Origin: Pseudomonadales bacterium
GTDB lineage: Bacteria > Pseudomonadota > Gammaproteobacteria > Pseudomonadales > Ketobacteraceae
DNA: 64,000 bases
NCBI GenBank assembly: GCA_002701845.1
Contig: NZXG01000061.1
Span: 1-64,000 of the forward strand
Direction of reading: 5' to 3'
Part shown: one piece after another, positions 18,029 through 27,286 of the stretch
How the letters are laid out: the number at the start of each line of letters is the position of its first letter
How positions within the stretch are numbered: the first letter of the stretch is position 1
Program-made: the position numbers and the translations under genes
The notes under the pieces: generated by a model
The model's database searches: none
What the model was told of the DNA's origin: nothing
Seen by the model: only the letters and a program-made list of their open reading frames with translations

Positions 18029-19414
18029 ATGAGTATCAGAGCAGAAACCTGTCAGAAAGCCTATGTCATCGATACCAATGTTTTGATCCATGATCCCAAC
18101 TCCATACTGAATTTTGACGAACACCTGGTGGTAATCCCCATCACCGTTCTGGAAGAACTGGATAAACTGAAAAACGGACACAAGTCCATTGCCGCCGACT
18201 GCCGCTCCGCCATCCGCCTGATTGATTCCCTGATCGCCGATAATCCCACGGATCGTCTGCAACAGGGTGTGCCCATTCAGCGCGGCGGGGGTCAGACCCT
18301 GGGTAAGCTGGCCATCATGATGAACAAAACCGGCGAGCCGCCTGAGGCCTGCCTCCCCAACGACAATAACGACAACCTGATCATCAACCGCGTGGTGCAG
18401 ATGCAGCGGGAGCAGCCGGAATATAATTTTGTGCTGGTGACCAAAGACATCAACATGCGGCTGAAGGCCCGCGGCTGTCGCATTCCAGCCGAGGACTATC
18501 ATAACGATCAGTTGATTTCCGACGTCAAGCAGCTGACCACCGGCTACCATCAGTTCGAAGGTTGTTTCTGGGATCGGGTGTCTCATGTGGACACTATCCA
18601 GCGGGATAATGGTACGTTCCATTCCCTGTCCCGGGAGGTGTTCGACGACCCCCTGTATCTGAATCAGTACATACTGGATGAGCAGGAGTTCGTGGCCCGT
18701 ATTGAGGAGGTCAACGACGAACACATTCTGGTGCGGCATCTGAAGCGGGATTCGTTGATGAATCAGTCCGCTTGGGGGTTGCAGCCCCGCAACATCTATC
18801 AGGCCCTGGCTCTGGACGCGTTGCTGGATGAAGACATTCATCTGGTGAACCTGACCGGGCCCGCCGGATCCGGCAAGACCATTCTGGCCCTGGCGGCGGC
18901 GATCGAAATGACCGTGGCACACAAACTGTATAACAAGATTATTGTCACCCGCTCCACTCCGCCTCTGGCGGAGGACCATGGCTTTTTGCCCGGTACGGAA
19001 GAGGAAAAGATGGATCCCTGGCTGGGTGCCATCACGGACAATATTGAGGCACTGCATATGCAGGATGAATGCCCTCAGGGCAGCATCGAATATGTAAAAT
19101 CCAAAGCCAATATCCAGTTTAAGGCCCTGAATTATATTCGGGGGCGCAGCTTCCAGCGCAGTCTGATCCTGATCGATGAATCCCAGAATCTGACCCCGCA
19201 TCAGATGAAGGCCATCATTACCCGGGCCGGGGAGGGCAGTAAGGTGATCTGCCTGGGCAACCTGGCGCAGATTGATACGCCATATCTGAGCCCCATCAGC
19301 TCCGGCCTTACTTACATGACTGAGCGCTTCAAGGGATTCCGCCACAGTGCCAGTTTGCGGCTTAATGGTATCCCCCGGTCCTTGCTGGCAGAGTACGCAG
19401 AAGCTAATCTGTAG
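18029..19414 (+). CDS. PhoH2-type PIN-domain/PhoH ATPase fusion
   Basis: A 461-residue protein: an N-terminal PIN ribonuclease-like domain (AYVIDTNVLIHDP, then TVLEELDKLK and FVLVTKDINMRLKARG carry its acidic residues) fused to a C-terminal PhoH ATPase domain (Walker A GPAGSGKT at 277-284; Walker B ILIDESQNLTPHQ). PhoH2 proteins act as ATP-driven, sequence-selective RNA-unwinding ribonucleases. ATG 18029 is chosen over ATG 18023 because the AGGA site is eight bases before it. The small upstream antitoxin-like gene of actinobacterial phoAT is not present here. yfbR follows after a hairpin. Confidence 0.92.
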   Translation: MSIRAETCQKAYVIDTNVLIHDPNSILNFDEHLVVIPITVLEELDKLKNGHKSIAADCRSAIRLIDSLIADNPTDRLQQGVPIQRGGGQTLGKLAIMMNKTGEPPEACLPNDNNDNLIINRVVQMQREQPEYNFVLVTKDINMRLKARGCRIPAEDYHNDQLISDVKQLTTGYHQFEGCFWDRVSHVDTIQRDNGTFHSLSREVFDDPLYLNQYILDEQEFVARIEEVNDEHILVRHLKRDSLMNQSAWGLQPRNIYQALALDALLDEDIHLVNLTGPAGSGKTILALAAAIEMTVAHKLYNKIIVTRSTPPLAEDHGFLPGTEEEKMDPWLGAITDNIEALHMQDECPQGSIEYVKSKANIQFKALNYIRGRSFQRSLILIDESQNLTPHQMKAIITRAGEGSKVICLGNLAQIDTPYLSPISSGLTYMTERFKGFRHSASLRLNGIPRSLLAEYAEANL

Positions 19415-19422
19415 ACCATGGT

Positions 19423-19449
19423 GCGCACCGCTGGATCCCGGCGGTGCGC
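19423..19449 (+). other. Perfect 9-bp stem-loop between phoH and yfbR
   Basis: GCGCACCGC (19423-19431), a 9-base loop, GCGGTGCGC (19441-19449). There is no T-tract, so it is not a classical intrinsic terminator. It starts 8 bases after the phoH stop and ends before the yfbR ribosome site, where it could stabilise the upstream message or attenuate read-through. Confidence 0.5.
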
Positions 19450-19484
19450 CCGCGTCCGCTATCTTTCGTTATCGGAGTTGACTC

Positions 19485-20063
19485 TTGCACCATTTTTTCG
19501 CCTACGTCTCCAAGCTGAAATACATCTTGCGCTGGGGGCTCAAGCGCAACGTGGAAAACGAAAACGTGAAGGAACACAGTTTCGACGTGGCCACCATCGC
19601 CCACGCCCTGGCGGTGATCCGCAATCGTGTCTATGGGGGCGATCTGGATCCCAATGAGATTGCCGTGATGGCGCTGTATCACGATGCCTCGGAAGTGCTG
19701 ACCGGAGACCTGCCCGGCCCTATCAAGTACTTCAACCCCACCATAGCGGAGGCCTACAAGGATGTGGAAAAGGCCGCCAAAGCCAAATTGCTGACCATGT
19801 TGCCGGAAGAGTTACAGGCGGATTATTCCCTGCTGATTCAGGATCATCTGTTACCCCCGGATATCCGCAAATTACTTAAGGCAGCGGACGTGCTGTCCGC
19901 CTATATCAAATGCATCCATGAAGTGGAATCCAACAACCATGAATTCCAGGTGGCGAAACAGCGGGTGGAAGGTATGCTGGTTGAGTACGAGCTGCCGGAG
20001 GTGAGCTATTTTATGGAAAAATTCCTGCCCAGCTATCGCCTCACCCTGGACGAACTGGGGTGA
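19485..20063 (+). CDS. yfbR: 5'-deoxynucleotidase YfbR (HD domain)
   Basis: Dephosphorylates 5'-deoxyribonucleoside monophosphates. It has 192 residues and aligns end to end with E. coli YfbR: FFAYVSKLKYILRW, then HD-domain residues H31 (EHSF), H66/D67 (LYHDASE), E70 and the later AADVLSAYIK aspartate. It starts with TTG at 19485, supported by GGAG eight bases upstream and by the N-terminal match. It is the second gene after PIN-PhoH on the same strand. Confidence 0.93.
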   Translation: MHHFFAYVSKLKYILRWGLKRNVENENVKEHSFDVATIAHALAVIRNRVYGGDLDPNEIAVMALYHDASEVLTGDLPGPIKYFNPTIAEAYKDVEKAAKAKLLTMLPEELQADYSLLIQDHLLPPDIRKLLKAADVLSAYIKCIHEVESNNHEFQVAKQRVEGMLVEYELPEVSYFMEKFLPSYRLTLDELG

Positions 20064-20137
20064 CTGGCATCATTTCACGGCCCAGCTGGAGAAGAACCCC
20101 GGCCTTACAGAGACTTTTGAAGGGGTGTAAACCGGCC

Positions 20138-20563
20138 CTAGTCCAATAACAGCCGGTCGGTTATCAGACCGAAGAAGCCGGCCTCCCCGTCGCAACTGAA
20201 ATACCAACCCATTTGCCCGTGGCAGCGCCGGCAGAACGCATGCTGCCAGGCGAAACCGGGAAACCAGCTGAAATATTCCGTGGGGCTGCCACCCAGCTCA
20301 ACCCCCGGCACTCGCAGGTAGGTCTGGAGGTCAAAGCCAATACCTTCCGGGTTGGTGAAAAAGTGCTGGCATACCCCTTCCACCGGTATCAGCTCACTGC
20401 TACTGGTGAGCTGGTTCAGACACGCCCGGCAGCGTACCTGAGGCTCGCCATCTATAACTTCGGGGCCGGCCTGGGTGTCAGTGAGCGGATCAGCCAGATC
20501 CGGCAGCCAGCGCTCTACGGTGTCTGGCGGGGGAGATGGTGGTTTTTTGTCCAGATAGTCCAT
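20138..20563 (-). CDS. CULT-domain (cereblon-like) protein
   Basis: A 141-residue protein with a C-terminal CULT domain, the thalidomide-binding fold of cereblon. The zinc cysteines are C45/C48 (CRAC) and C111/C114 (CRRC). The three tryptophans of the aromatic cage are W100 (YFSWFPGF), W106 (FAWQH) and W120 (MGWYFS), and the domain ends FFGLITDRLLLD. The match to the single-domain bacterial CULT protein of Magnetospirillum is clear across the whole domain. The first 40 residues are Pro/Asp-rich. The native ligand is unknown; C-terminal cyclic imides are known ligands of the fold. Convergent with yfbR. Confidence 0.88.
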   Translation of the reverse strand: MDYLDKKPPSPPPDTVERWLPDLADPLTDTQAGPEVIDGEPQVRCRACLNQLTSSSELIPVEGVCQHFFTNPEGIGFDLQTYLRVPGVELGGSPTEYFSWFPGFAWQHAFCRRCHGQMGWYFSCDGEAGFFGLITDRLLLD

Positions 20564-20633
20564 GGTGATCAACCTGGCCGAAAATAATCAGCATAGCAGC
20601 TCCGAAGCACGCCCACCGGGGTGTCCGGGGGAT

Positions 20634-20658
20634 AAAAAAAGCCCCCGGAAAGGGGGCT
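20634..20658 (-). terminator. Rho-independent terminator of the coiled-coil gene
   Basis: On the minus strand: AGCCCCC, loop TTTCC, GGGGGCT, then T6. It lies 45 bases after the stop of the 20704-21123 gene. Confidence 0.85.
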
Positions 20659-20703
20659 GCAACACAGAAGAATAAACGGATGATGCTCGCCCTGGCCGCC
20701 GGG

Positions 20704-21123
20704 TCAGGCGGTTAATCGGGAACGCAGCTCCTGGGTCTTGTGCTGAACTTCCCGCAGTTGAGACTCGACAGTCTCCCGCACCTCGTGCAGCCGGGGTTTC
20801 AGATCCCGGTTATAGGCTTTTTCCGCCTGCTGGCGGGCGTAGGCGGACATCATGGTGGCGTTCCAGTTGAGACGAAAACGGGCGTCGTAGGTGGCCACAC
20901 TGAGATTGCGCAGAAATTCCCGCAGCGTGGGGTTGGCTTTGCGCAATTCCACCACCAGTTCCTGCAGGTTGACCGGTTCCTGTCGGGTGTCCACCCCCAA
21001 ATCCTTCAGCATACGCTGGCCTTCCGTTCTGGCCACGTCCAAGCCCTTGCTCAACTCCGCCTGCAGGCGGTCGGCGGTTTTCTTTAACTGGTCCAGTTGA
21101 ACTTTGACCTTGTCTTGAATCAT
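20704..21123 (-). CDS. Small coiled-coil protein of unknown function
   Basis: A 139-residue, highly charged, almost wholly helical protein without signal peptide or cysteines. The N-terminus (KVQLDQLKKTADRLQAEL) and C-terminus (RETVESQLREVQHKTQEL) have heptad character; the centre (LRNLSVATYDARFRLNW) is less regular. Layout and size recall phasins or nucleoid- and membrane-scaffold proteins, but no family match is claimed. ATG 21123 has GAGGAG. It has its own terminator. Confidence 0.7.
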   Translation of the reverse strand: MIQDKVKVQLDQLKKTADRLQAELSKGLDVARTEGQRMLKDLGVDTRQEPVNLQELVVELRKANPTLREFLRNLSVATYDARFRLNWNATMMSAYARQQAEKAYNRDLKPRLHEVRETVESQLREVQHKTQELRSRLTA

Positions 21124-21314
21124 GATGACTCCTCACACAAACTCACACGAACTTAAAAGAACTAACAGGTCAAAAGTAGCGACTGAAATTAGAATGTTCT
21201 CCCTAATTGAGGGTCCGCGGCGCGGCGCCAACCGACGTCGCGCTGTCCCGTCGGAGCCAGCGGATGCAGGGCGTTAGCGGAATGCAGGGGGAGCGATGGG
21301 AGAGGCAGCAACAG

Positions 21315-21524
21315 ATGGGTAAATTGTTGATTGTTATCGGTCTGGTGGTGGTGATCCTGGGGGTGATTCTTACCTTCGCTCCGGGGTTGCTTGGCTGGTT
21401 TGGTAAATTACCCGGGGATATCCGGGTGCAGGGGGAAAAGGGCGGATTCTTCTTTCCCATCACCTCCATGATCATCGTCAGTGTAGTACTGAGCCTGGTG
21501 TTAAATTTGCTGGGGCGCCATTAA
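21315..21524 (+). CDS. DUF2905 small membrane protein
   Basis: 69 residues: MGKLLIVIGLVVVILGV begins the first helix, then the family core GWFGKLPGDIRVQGEKGGFFFPI and a second helix to the C-terminus. Two-helix inner-membrane protein of unknown function. ATG 21315 is chosen since it opens the conserved domain; an upstream in-frame reading is unsupported. It ends 7 bases before the rimO stop (convergent). Confidence 0.88.
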   Translation: MGKLLIVIGLVVVILGVILTFAPGLLGWFGKLPGDIRVQGEKGGFFFPITSMIIVSVVLSLVLNLLGRH

Positions 21525-21531
21525 CCGCCCC

Positions 21532-22860
21532 TTATTCCGTCACCGGCTCGGCCCACAGATCATGCTCATCCGCCTGGAAGACGCGTGCCTTCAACATATC
21601 CCCCGGCATCAGCTCCGTTTCCCCGTTCAAGAATACCAGGCCATCGATTTCCGGGGCATCGGCAGCGGTGCGGCCGATGGCGCCTTCGGCATCCACTTCA
21701 TCCACCACCACCTCCAGAGTACGGCCGATTTTGGCCCGCAAACGTTGGGCGGAGATCTCGGATTGCACCGCCATAAACCGTTCCAGGCGTTCCTGTTTCA
21801 CAGCCTCCGGCACGGCTCCTTCGAGGTCGTTGGCCCGGGCTCCAGCCACCGGGGAATAGGCGAAGCAGCCCACTCGATCCAGCTGGGCCTGTCGCAGCCA
21901 GTCCAGCAGGATTTCAAAGTCCGCCTCGGTTTCCCCGGGGAAACCCACGATAAAAGTACTGCGCAGGGTCAGGTCCGGGCATTGGCTGCGCCAGCGCTGG
22001 ATGCGTTCCAGGGTGTTTTCGGCATGGGCTGGGCGGCGCATGGCCCGCAGTATGGGATGGCTGGCGTGCTGGAAAGGAATATCCAGGTAGGGCAGGATTT
22101 TGCCGTCCGCCATCAAGGGAATGATGTCATCCACATGGGGGTAGGGGTATACGTAATGCAGCCGTACCCAGACCCCGAAACCCGCCAGGGCCTCGCACAA
22201 TTCCAGGAGACGGGTTTTCAGCGGTCGCCCCTGCCAGAATCCGGTGCGGTAGCGCAGGTCCACGCCATAGGCGCTGGTGTCCTGGGAGATCACCAGTAAC
22301 TCCTGCACGCCGGCCTGCACCAGTCGTTCCGCTTCCTCCATCACATCGCCGATGGGGCGGCTCACCAGATCCCCCCGCAGCGAAGGGATGATACAGAAGG
22401 TGCAGCGATGATTGCAGCCCTCGGAGATTTTCAGATAGGCGTAATGTCTGGGAGTGAGCTTCACCCCCTGGGCGGGTACCAGATCGGTGAACGGATCATG
22501 GGGCTTTGACTGGGGCACGTACCGGTGTACCGCTCCCACCACCTCCTCATAAGCCTGCGGCCCGGTGACCGCCAGCACCTGGGGATGCATCCCGGTAATC
22601 TGCTCCGCTTCGCCCCCCATGCAGCCGGTGACAATAACCTTGCCGTTTTCCCGCAGGGCTTCGCCAATGGCCTCCAACGACTCCCGCTTGGCGGCGTCGA
22701 TGAAGCCGCAGGTATTCACCACCACCACATCGGCATCGTTATAGGTGGGGACGATGTCGTAACCATCGGTCTTCAGTTGGGTGAGGATGCGCTCGGAGTC
22801 CACCAGGGCTTTGGGACAGCCCAGTGAGATAAACCCGACTTTTTTCGAGGGTTCGTTCAT
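21532..22860 (-). CDS. rimO: Ribosomal protein S12 methylthiotransferase RimO
   Basis: Radical-SAM enzyme that adds a methylthio group to Asp88 of ribosomal protein S12. It has 442 residues. The N-terminal MTTase domain carries cluster cysteines C15, C51 and C80; the radical-SAM domain has C149/C153/C156 (GCNHRCTFC); a C-terminal TRAM domain starts near [25 protein letters not shown] and [10 protein letters not shown] are RimO-specific and separate it from MiaB. All cluster ligands are intact. Confidence 0.96.
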   Translation of the reverse strand: MNEPSKKVGFISLGCPKALVDSERILTQLKTDGYDIVPTYNDADVVVVNTCGFIDAAKRESLEAIGEALRENGKVIVTGCMGGEAEQITGMHPQVLAVTGPQAYEEVVGAVHRYVPQSKPHDPFTDLVPAQGVKLTPRHYAYLKISEGCNHRCTFCIIPSLRGDLVSRPIGDVMEEAERLVQAGVQELLVISQDTSAYGVDLRYRTGFWQGRPLKTRLLELCEALAGFGVWVRLHYVYPYPHVDDIIPLMADGKILPYLDIPFQHASHPILRAMRRPAHAENTLERIQRWRSQCPDLTLRSTFIVGFPGETEADFEILLDWLRQAQLDRVGCFAYSPVAGARANDLEGAVPEAVKQERLERFMAVQSEISAQRLRAKIGRTLEVVVDEVDAEGAIGRTAADAPEIDGLVFLNGETELMPGDMLKARVFQADEHDLWAEPVTE

Positions 22861-23030
22861 AACTTACTGCTACCGGTTGCGTGGTCTGTGGTAGTGCCGG
22901 CGCCGGGGCTCGAACCGGGGCTTGAAACAGGCGCCGGGCAGGCTCTGGAAAAAGGCGATGTAGTTTGGGGATTGGCAGTCAGCTTGTCAATTCCCATGGC
23001 GCCGCGGGGACTGGGACAGAGAGAAAACTA

Positions 23031-23059
23031 TTGACTCGCCGCCATGGGCTCCTTAAAAT
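23031..23059 (+). promoter_or_regulatory. Sigma70-type promoter of tRNA-Gly
   Basis: TTGACT (23031-23036), 17-base spacer, TAAAAT (23054-23059), G/C-rich discriminator (tcgcgccc). The same architecture as the tRNA-Glu promoter, including an identical -10. Confidence 0.75.
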
Positions 23060-23074
23060 TCGCGCCCACATCAA

Positions 23075-23150
<76 letters not shown>

Positions 23151-23159
23151 GGTTATCAG

Positions 23160-23191
23160 GCCCCGGCATGCCATCATGCCGGGGCTTTTTT
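23160..23191 (+). terminator. Rho-independent terminator after tRNA-Gly
   Basis: An 11-bp stem GCCCCGGCATG / CATGCCGGGGC with loop CCAT, then T6. It starts 10 bases after the tRNA CCA end. Confidence 0.92.
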
Positions 23192-23216
23192 GTGGCAGAT
23201 CGCTGATTGGATGGGG

Positions 23217-24131
23217 CTATGGCGCCGCTTGGGGGCTGACCTGCGGCCCACCGTTATAGCGGGCCCGGGCCTGATCCAGAATCTCACACAGCCGTTCGGC
23301 GGCGTCCAGGGAGCGGGGGCCGGAGCGGGTGAACAGGTCCTGATTGACGAAGAACAACTGGTCGTTGGCTACGGCGGCAATGGCCGGCCAGCGTTGCCAG
23401 CTTGCTTTCCACTGTTGCAACGAGCGCTCGCCGTGATGATTGCCGGTGAGCATGACCTGGGGGTTGCGGCTGATAACCGCCTCCACCCCCACGATCGGCG
23501 CCGGGTCGTCCAGGCCGGCGAACACATTGTAGCCTCCGCAGAGGGCGAACAAATCCGAAATAAAGTGCCCACCTCCCAGGGTGTAGAGCGGATCCTCCCA
23601 CACCTGATAGAACACGCCAAGCGGGGACTTGTCGGCGTTGGCCTGGCGCAGCCGTTGCCGGCGCTCATCGAATGCACGGGCCCTCGACTGGGCCAGGGTG
23701 CTGGTGCCGGCCAGTTGACCAAAGCGGCGGATATTGCGACTGATGCCGGCCAGGGATTTAGGCTCGCTCATGTAAACCGGCAGCGCCAGCAGGCCTAATT
23801 TTTCGATGGTTTCCGCGGTATTTCCCGAATACCAGGCGATGATCAGGTCCGGTTGCAACGCCAGCAGGCGCTCAAAGTTAATCTGCTCATAACCGCCGAT
23901 GACCGGGATTGCCTTGGCGGCAGCAGGGTAATCACTGTAACTGGTGGTACCCACCACCCGATCCCCGGCACCGGCGGCGAACAGCAGTTCGGTGATGTGC
24001 GGTGCCAGGGCCACGATGCGCTGCGCCGGCCCCGGCAGCCTGACCAGGCGGCCGCTGTCGTCCTCTACCTCGATGGGCTGCGCCAGGGCCGTTGCCACCG
24101 TCAGCAGGCCTATAAAACTAAGCCATTTCAC
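23217..24131 (-). CDS. BtuF-like cobalamin/metal-chelate substrate-binding protein
   Basis: A periplasmic class III substrate-binding protein of 304 residues. The signal peptide is VKWLSFIGLLTVATALAQ. Family features: RIVALAPHITELLFAAGAGDRVVGTTSYSDYP (shown in parts: ALAPHITELL, VGTTSYSDYP), ALQPDLIIAW and SRNPQVMLTG. BtuF-like proteins deliver B12 or related chelates to an ABC importer, but no btuC/btuD is near. I chose GTG 24131, which overlaps the end of the RND gene by 14 bases and begins exactly at a signal peptide; the longer in-frame reading has no signal character. It is the last gene of the TetR-RND operon. Confidence 0.82.
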   Translation of the reverse strand: MKWLSFIGLLTVATALAQPIEVEDDSGRLVRLPGPAQRIVALAPHITELLFAAGAGDRVVGTTSYSDYPAAAKAIPVIGGYEQINFERLLALQPDLIIAWYSGNTAETIEKLGLLALPVYMSEPKSLAGISRNIRRFGQLAGTSTLAQSRARAFDERRQRLRQANADKSPLGVFYQVWEDPLYTLGGGHFISDLFALCGGYNVFAGLDDPAPIVGVEAVISRNPQVMLTGNHHGERSLQQWKASWQRWPAIAAVANDQLFFVNQDLFTRSGPRSLDAAERLCEILDQARARYNGGPQVSPQAAP

Positions 24132-26490
24132 TGGAACGATCCCGTTGCCGGCCGGTCGGGCTGGCGGCGGTTTCCGGTGGCACGGACCGGGAAGCGGCTG
24201 TGTTATTGCCACTGTGAATAAACCGGGCCAGTAGCTGCATCATGGGTGGCAGAAACAGAAAGTCAAACACCAGGGCAATGATGATGGTGAGCGATACCAT
24301 GGTGCCCAGGATGGCGTTAACGTTGAAGTCCGATAACACCAGCATGCCAAAGCCCAGGCTCAGTACTACCGTGGTGGTGAGCAGGGCGGCCCCCACATGT
24401 TCAAAGGAATAGTGAATGGCTTTGGCCACGTCACCGTATTTTTCATAGCCCCGCAGATACTTCGACATAAAGTGTACGGTGTCGTCCACCACAATGCCCA
24501 GGGTGATACCGAATACCACCGCCACCGCCAGATTCACCTCGCCCACCAGCAGGCCCCACAGCCCCAACATAATCGCCGCCGGAAACGCATTGGGAATAAT
24601 GCTGAGCAGGCCCAGCTTCCAGGAGCCCAGGGAGAACACCAGAATCAGTGAGATGATGATGGTGGCAATGACGGTACCCTTCATCATGCTGCGTATGTTC
24701 TGCTGGCCGATGGTGGCGAACATCAGGGATGGGCTGGCCCCCACCGCCGCCAGCTCCGGTGCATGCTCCGCAAACCATTGCTGGGCCCGGGCTTCGGTGG
24801 CGAGAATGTCCTTGGCTTTTACCCCCTTCAGACTGACGCTGATACGCAGCGCAGACTTCGCCATGTCCACCTGATTGTTGACATCCATGCCAAAGGGTAA
24901 AGACATTTCGTACAGCAGCTGATACTGAGAGGCATGTTCGCGGCTGTCGGGCAGTCGGTAGTACGCCGGATCATCCCCGTTCATATCCTGGTTCAGACGC
25001 TTTAACGTATCGGTGAACGTCAGCACGTGGGTCACATGGGGCTGCTGCCGGTACCACTGCACAAAGGCGTCCACCTGCCGCAGAAATTCGGGATCATTGA
25101 TGCCCTGAGGTGCTCCGGAATCAATGGAATATTCGATCATGCCCACCCCATTGAGATTGGCCTCGGTAAAGTCAGCAGCGCGCCGTACTTCCAGATCGGT
25201 GGAGAAGTAGCCGAAGTTGTCATCATTGAGTTCATTCTGACCCACGAAGGCAATGCACGCCAATGCCACTGCCAGACTGCCGAAAAACAGTTTTCTTGGG
25301 TGCCGGATGGTGAAATCCGCCAGCTTGCCGAAGCGGCTGCTGCGTTCCGGATCAACCCGCGGCGCCCGCCGACTGAACCACATGATCAATTGCGGCATCA
25401 TGGTCAGGGTAAAGATGAATGCGGACAGCACGCCAATGGCGGACACCACACCCAGTTCCCGGAACGGTGGTGAGTCGCTGGATTGCATACTGAGAAAGCC
25501 CACCGCCGTGGTCAGACTGGTGAGAAACACCGGTCGGATATTGATATCCAGACTGGCTGTCAGTGCTTCGGTCTGGGACAATCCACGCCGCAGACCCAAC
25601 AGATAATAGGTCAGCAGATGAATGCAGTCCGCCACCGCCAGAGTGAGGATAATGGTGGGGGCGGCAAAGTTAATATTGTTGATGGGCATGGCCATCCAGC
25701 CCATGGAGCAGACCGCCACCAACACACTGGCGATCACAATAACCAGAGTAATGGCGGTGCCGGCCACCGAACGCAGCAGTACCCCCACCAAAACCAGGAT
25801 CACCAACAGCATCAAAGGAATCAGAGTGCTGCTGTCCTTTTCGTTCATCTCGTTGAAGGCCTGGTTCAGCGGTGTGATTCCCGTGATCATCACTTCCAGG
25901 CCCGGGTAACGCTGTTTGAAATCGGCGCGGATGGCGCGCACGTGGGCCATTACCTCCGGCAACGCCGCGGTCTGATCATCCGGCAGGTTCAGTTGCACAT
26001 TGATGGCGCCGACGTGGCCGCTGGGGGATATCAGCCGGTGCACCAGCAGGGGCTCGTGGATGGCAATTTCCCGTTTCTCGACAATTTCCTGATCGGTGAG
26101 ATTGGCGGCATCCTGCACCAGATCCTGCACCAGCAGCTCATCGCCATCCACGGCGGTATGCTGAAAATTGGTGACGGAGTCAACCCGCTGGGAGTAGGGT
26201 ATGGACCAGGCAGCCTCGGTCAGCGCTTCGATGGCCACCAGGTTTTTGCGGGTGAAGATATCGCCATTGGCGGGATTCAGTACCAGCAGGACATTGTCAC
26301 TGGCGCTGTAACGATCCTCCAGCATTTCACTGGCCACCAACTGGGGATTGTCCGGTTCAAAGAAAATCTTGTAGTCGGATTTTACCGTCAGCCGGGTGGC
26401 GCCCCAGCCCGCCACCAGCAGGCACAGAACGCTGGCAATGAACAACGGTAGCCGATAACGAACCAGCCAGGTTGATAACGGATGAGACAT
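24118..26490 (-). CDS. RND/MMPL-type exporter
   Basis: A 790-residue inner-membrane protein with the RND layout: TM1 (about 13-32), a first periplasmic domain, a helix bundle at about 215-370 (ILTLAVADCIHLLTYYLLG, then FLTSLTTAVGFLSM), a second periplasmic domain and a final bundle (LGIVVDDTVHFMSKYL near residue 670). The two halves are internally homologous. It resembles the HpnN/MMPL-like 'predicted exporter' group acting on lipids or hydrophobic compounds rather than the AcrB type; no adaptor or TolC gene is near. It follows the TetR gene by 4 bases. Confidence 0.87.
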   Translation of the reverse strand: MSHPLSTWLVRYRLPLFIASVLCLLVAGWGATRLTVKSDYKIFFEPDNPQLVASEMLEDRYSASDNVLLVLNPANGDIFTRKNLVAIEALTEAAWSIPYSQRVDSVTNFQHTAVDGDELLVQDLVQDAANLTDQEIVEKREIAIHEPLLVHRLISPSGHVGAINVQLNLPDDQTAALPEVMAHVRAIRADFKQRYPGLEVMITGITPLNQAFNEMNEKDSSTLIPLMLLVILVLVGVLLRSVAGTAITLVIVIASVLVAVCSMGWMAMPINNINFAAPTIILTLAVADCIHLLTYYLLGLRRGLSQTEALTASLDINIRPVFLTSLTTAVGFLSMQSSDSPPFRELGVVSAIGVLSAFIFTLTMMPQLIMWFSRRAPRVDPERSSRFGKLADFTIRHPRKLFFGSLAVALACIAFVGQNELNDDNFGYFSTDLEVRRAADFTEANLNGVGMIEYSIDSGAPQGINDPEFLRQVDAFVQWYRQQPHVTHVLTFTDTLKRLNQDMNGDDPAYYRLPDSREHASQYQLLYEMSLPFGMDVNNQVDMAKSALRISVSLKGVKAKDILATEARAQQWFAEHAPELAAVGASPSLMFATIGQQNIRSMMKGTVIATIIISLILVFSLGSWKLGLLSIIPNAFPAAIMLGLWGLLVGEVNLAVAVVFGITLGIVVDDTVHFMSKYLRGYEKYGDVAKAIHYSFEHVGAALLTTTVVLSLGFGMLVLSDFNVNAILGTMVSLTIIIALVFDFLFLPPMMQLLARFIHSGNNTAASRSVPPETAASPTGRQRDRSSEMA

Positions 26491-26494
26491 GACT

Positions 26495-27214
26495 TCATTC
26501 CCTTGACATCAATTGTTGCAAATGCTGATAAACAGCTGTGTAGATTGCACTGTAATCGGTTTCTGTGCTCAGCGGGTGCCAACGGTAGCCGTCCAGCAGG
26601 CAGCTGATCTGTTGCAGCAACAACGGTTGCGGCGGTGTCAGGTCCAGGCCCGGAATCATGTCGCGGGCGTGTTCCAGTGCCAACAGGCCGAAGCTGACCG
26701 ACCACAGTCCCAGACACAAATCATCCACCGTGGCACGGGGGGGCAGGGTCAGTTCCCCTGCCTCCTGAGCCTGTACAATCAGTTCCCGGATCCGGTTCAG
26801 TACCAACTCGTCGGCGGCATCTATTTGCTGCAGCCGTTGCGGCGAGGCTTTTTCCCGGATGTTGTTGCTGCGGGCAGCCACCAGTAAATCGAATTCCTCG
26901 GGGAACCGCTGGGTGTAGAGCTGATAGCCGATTCCCAGGCAGATCATACGTGATCGCGTGTTACCCGCAAATTGCGACAGCTGCTGAAAAGTGGCGTGCA
27001 AATGTCGCAGGCTGTCCAGGCACAGACCGCAGAGGATATCCTCTTTACAGCTGAAGTGCTTGTATATCGTGCCTTTGGCGTACTCCGTGGCTGCCGCCAG
27101 CTTATCCATGGTCAGGGCGGAGACCCCCTCCCGGCGGATGATCCGGCGGGCACTGTCCAGCAACAGGGTTTCACGCTGCTCATACTCACGCTGGCGCCGG
27201 GCTTGAGTCGTCAA
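26495..27214 (-). CDS. TetR/AcrR family regulator
   Basis: 239 residues. The N-terminal helix-turn-helix is clear: ILDSARR-like start, REGVSALTMDKLAAATEYAKGTIYKHFSCKEDI (read in parts: LTMDKLAAATEYAKGTIYKHF). The C-terminal ligand-binding domain is unassigned. The start is TTG 27214, preceded by GGAG at good spacing; no ATG is available before the HTH. First gene of the RND operon, so probably its local repressor, with a palindrome just upstream. Confidence 0.88.
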   Translation of the reverse strand: MTTQARRQREYEQRETLLLDSARRIIRREGVSALTMDKLAAATEYAKGTIYKHFSCKEDILCGLCLDSLRHLHATFQQLSQFAGNTRSRMICLGIGYQLYTQRFPEEFDLLVAARSNNIREKASPQRLQQIDAADELVLNRIRELIVQAQEAGELTLPPRATVDDLCLGLWSVSFGLLALEHARDMIPGLDLTPPQPLLLQQISCLLDGYRWHPLSTETDYSAIYTAVYQHLQQLMSRE

Positions 27215-27234
27215 ATGGATGCTCCGTCAGAAAG

Positions 27235-27247
27235 TGACGATTCGTCA
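27235..27247. promoter_or_regulatory. Candidate TetR operator
   Basis: TGACGATTCGTCA: six-base arms around one central base, 20 bases upstream of the regulator's start. It lies between the regulator operon and the divergent phosphatase gene. Autoregulation is inferred from position. Confidence 0.5.
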
Positions 27248-27286
27248 TATTGTCAGTGGGACAGCGCCAAAGTCAACCCCGGGTTC

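Noticed and set aside
17957-19345. A 462-codon open frame antisense to the PIN-PhoH gene
   Set aside because: It mirrors the codon structure of a clearly conserved gene on the other strand, is rich in His/Gln/Gly and matches no fold; a by-product of G/C-rich third positions. Similar antisense frames at 25483-26451, 58895-60019 and 61204-62391 are rejected for the same reason.
22899-22930. tRNA-like T-arm on the minus strand (CCGGTTCGAGCCCCGG) near tRNA-Gly
   Set aside because: The T-stem does not pair properly, and no D-arm, anticodon arm or acceptor stem can be built around it.
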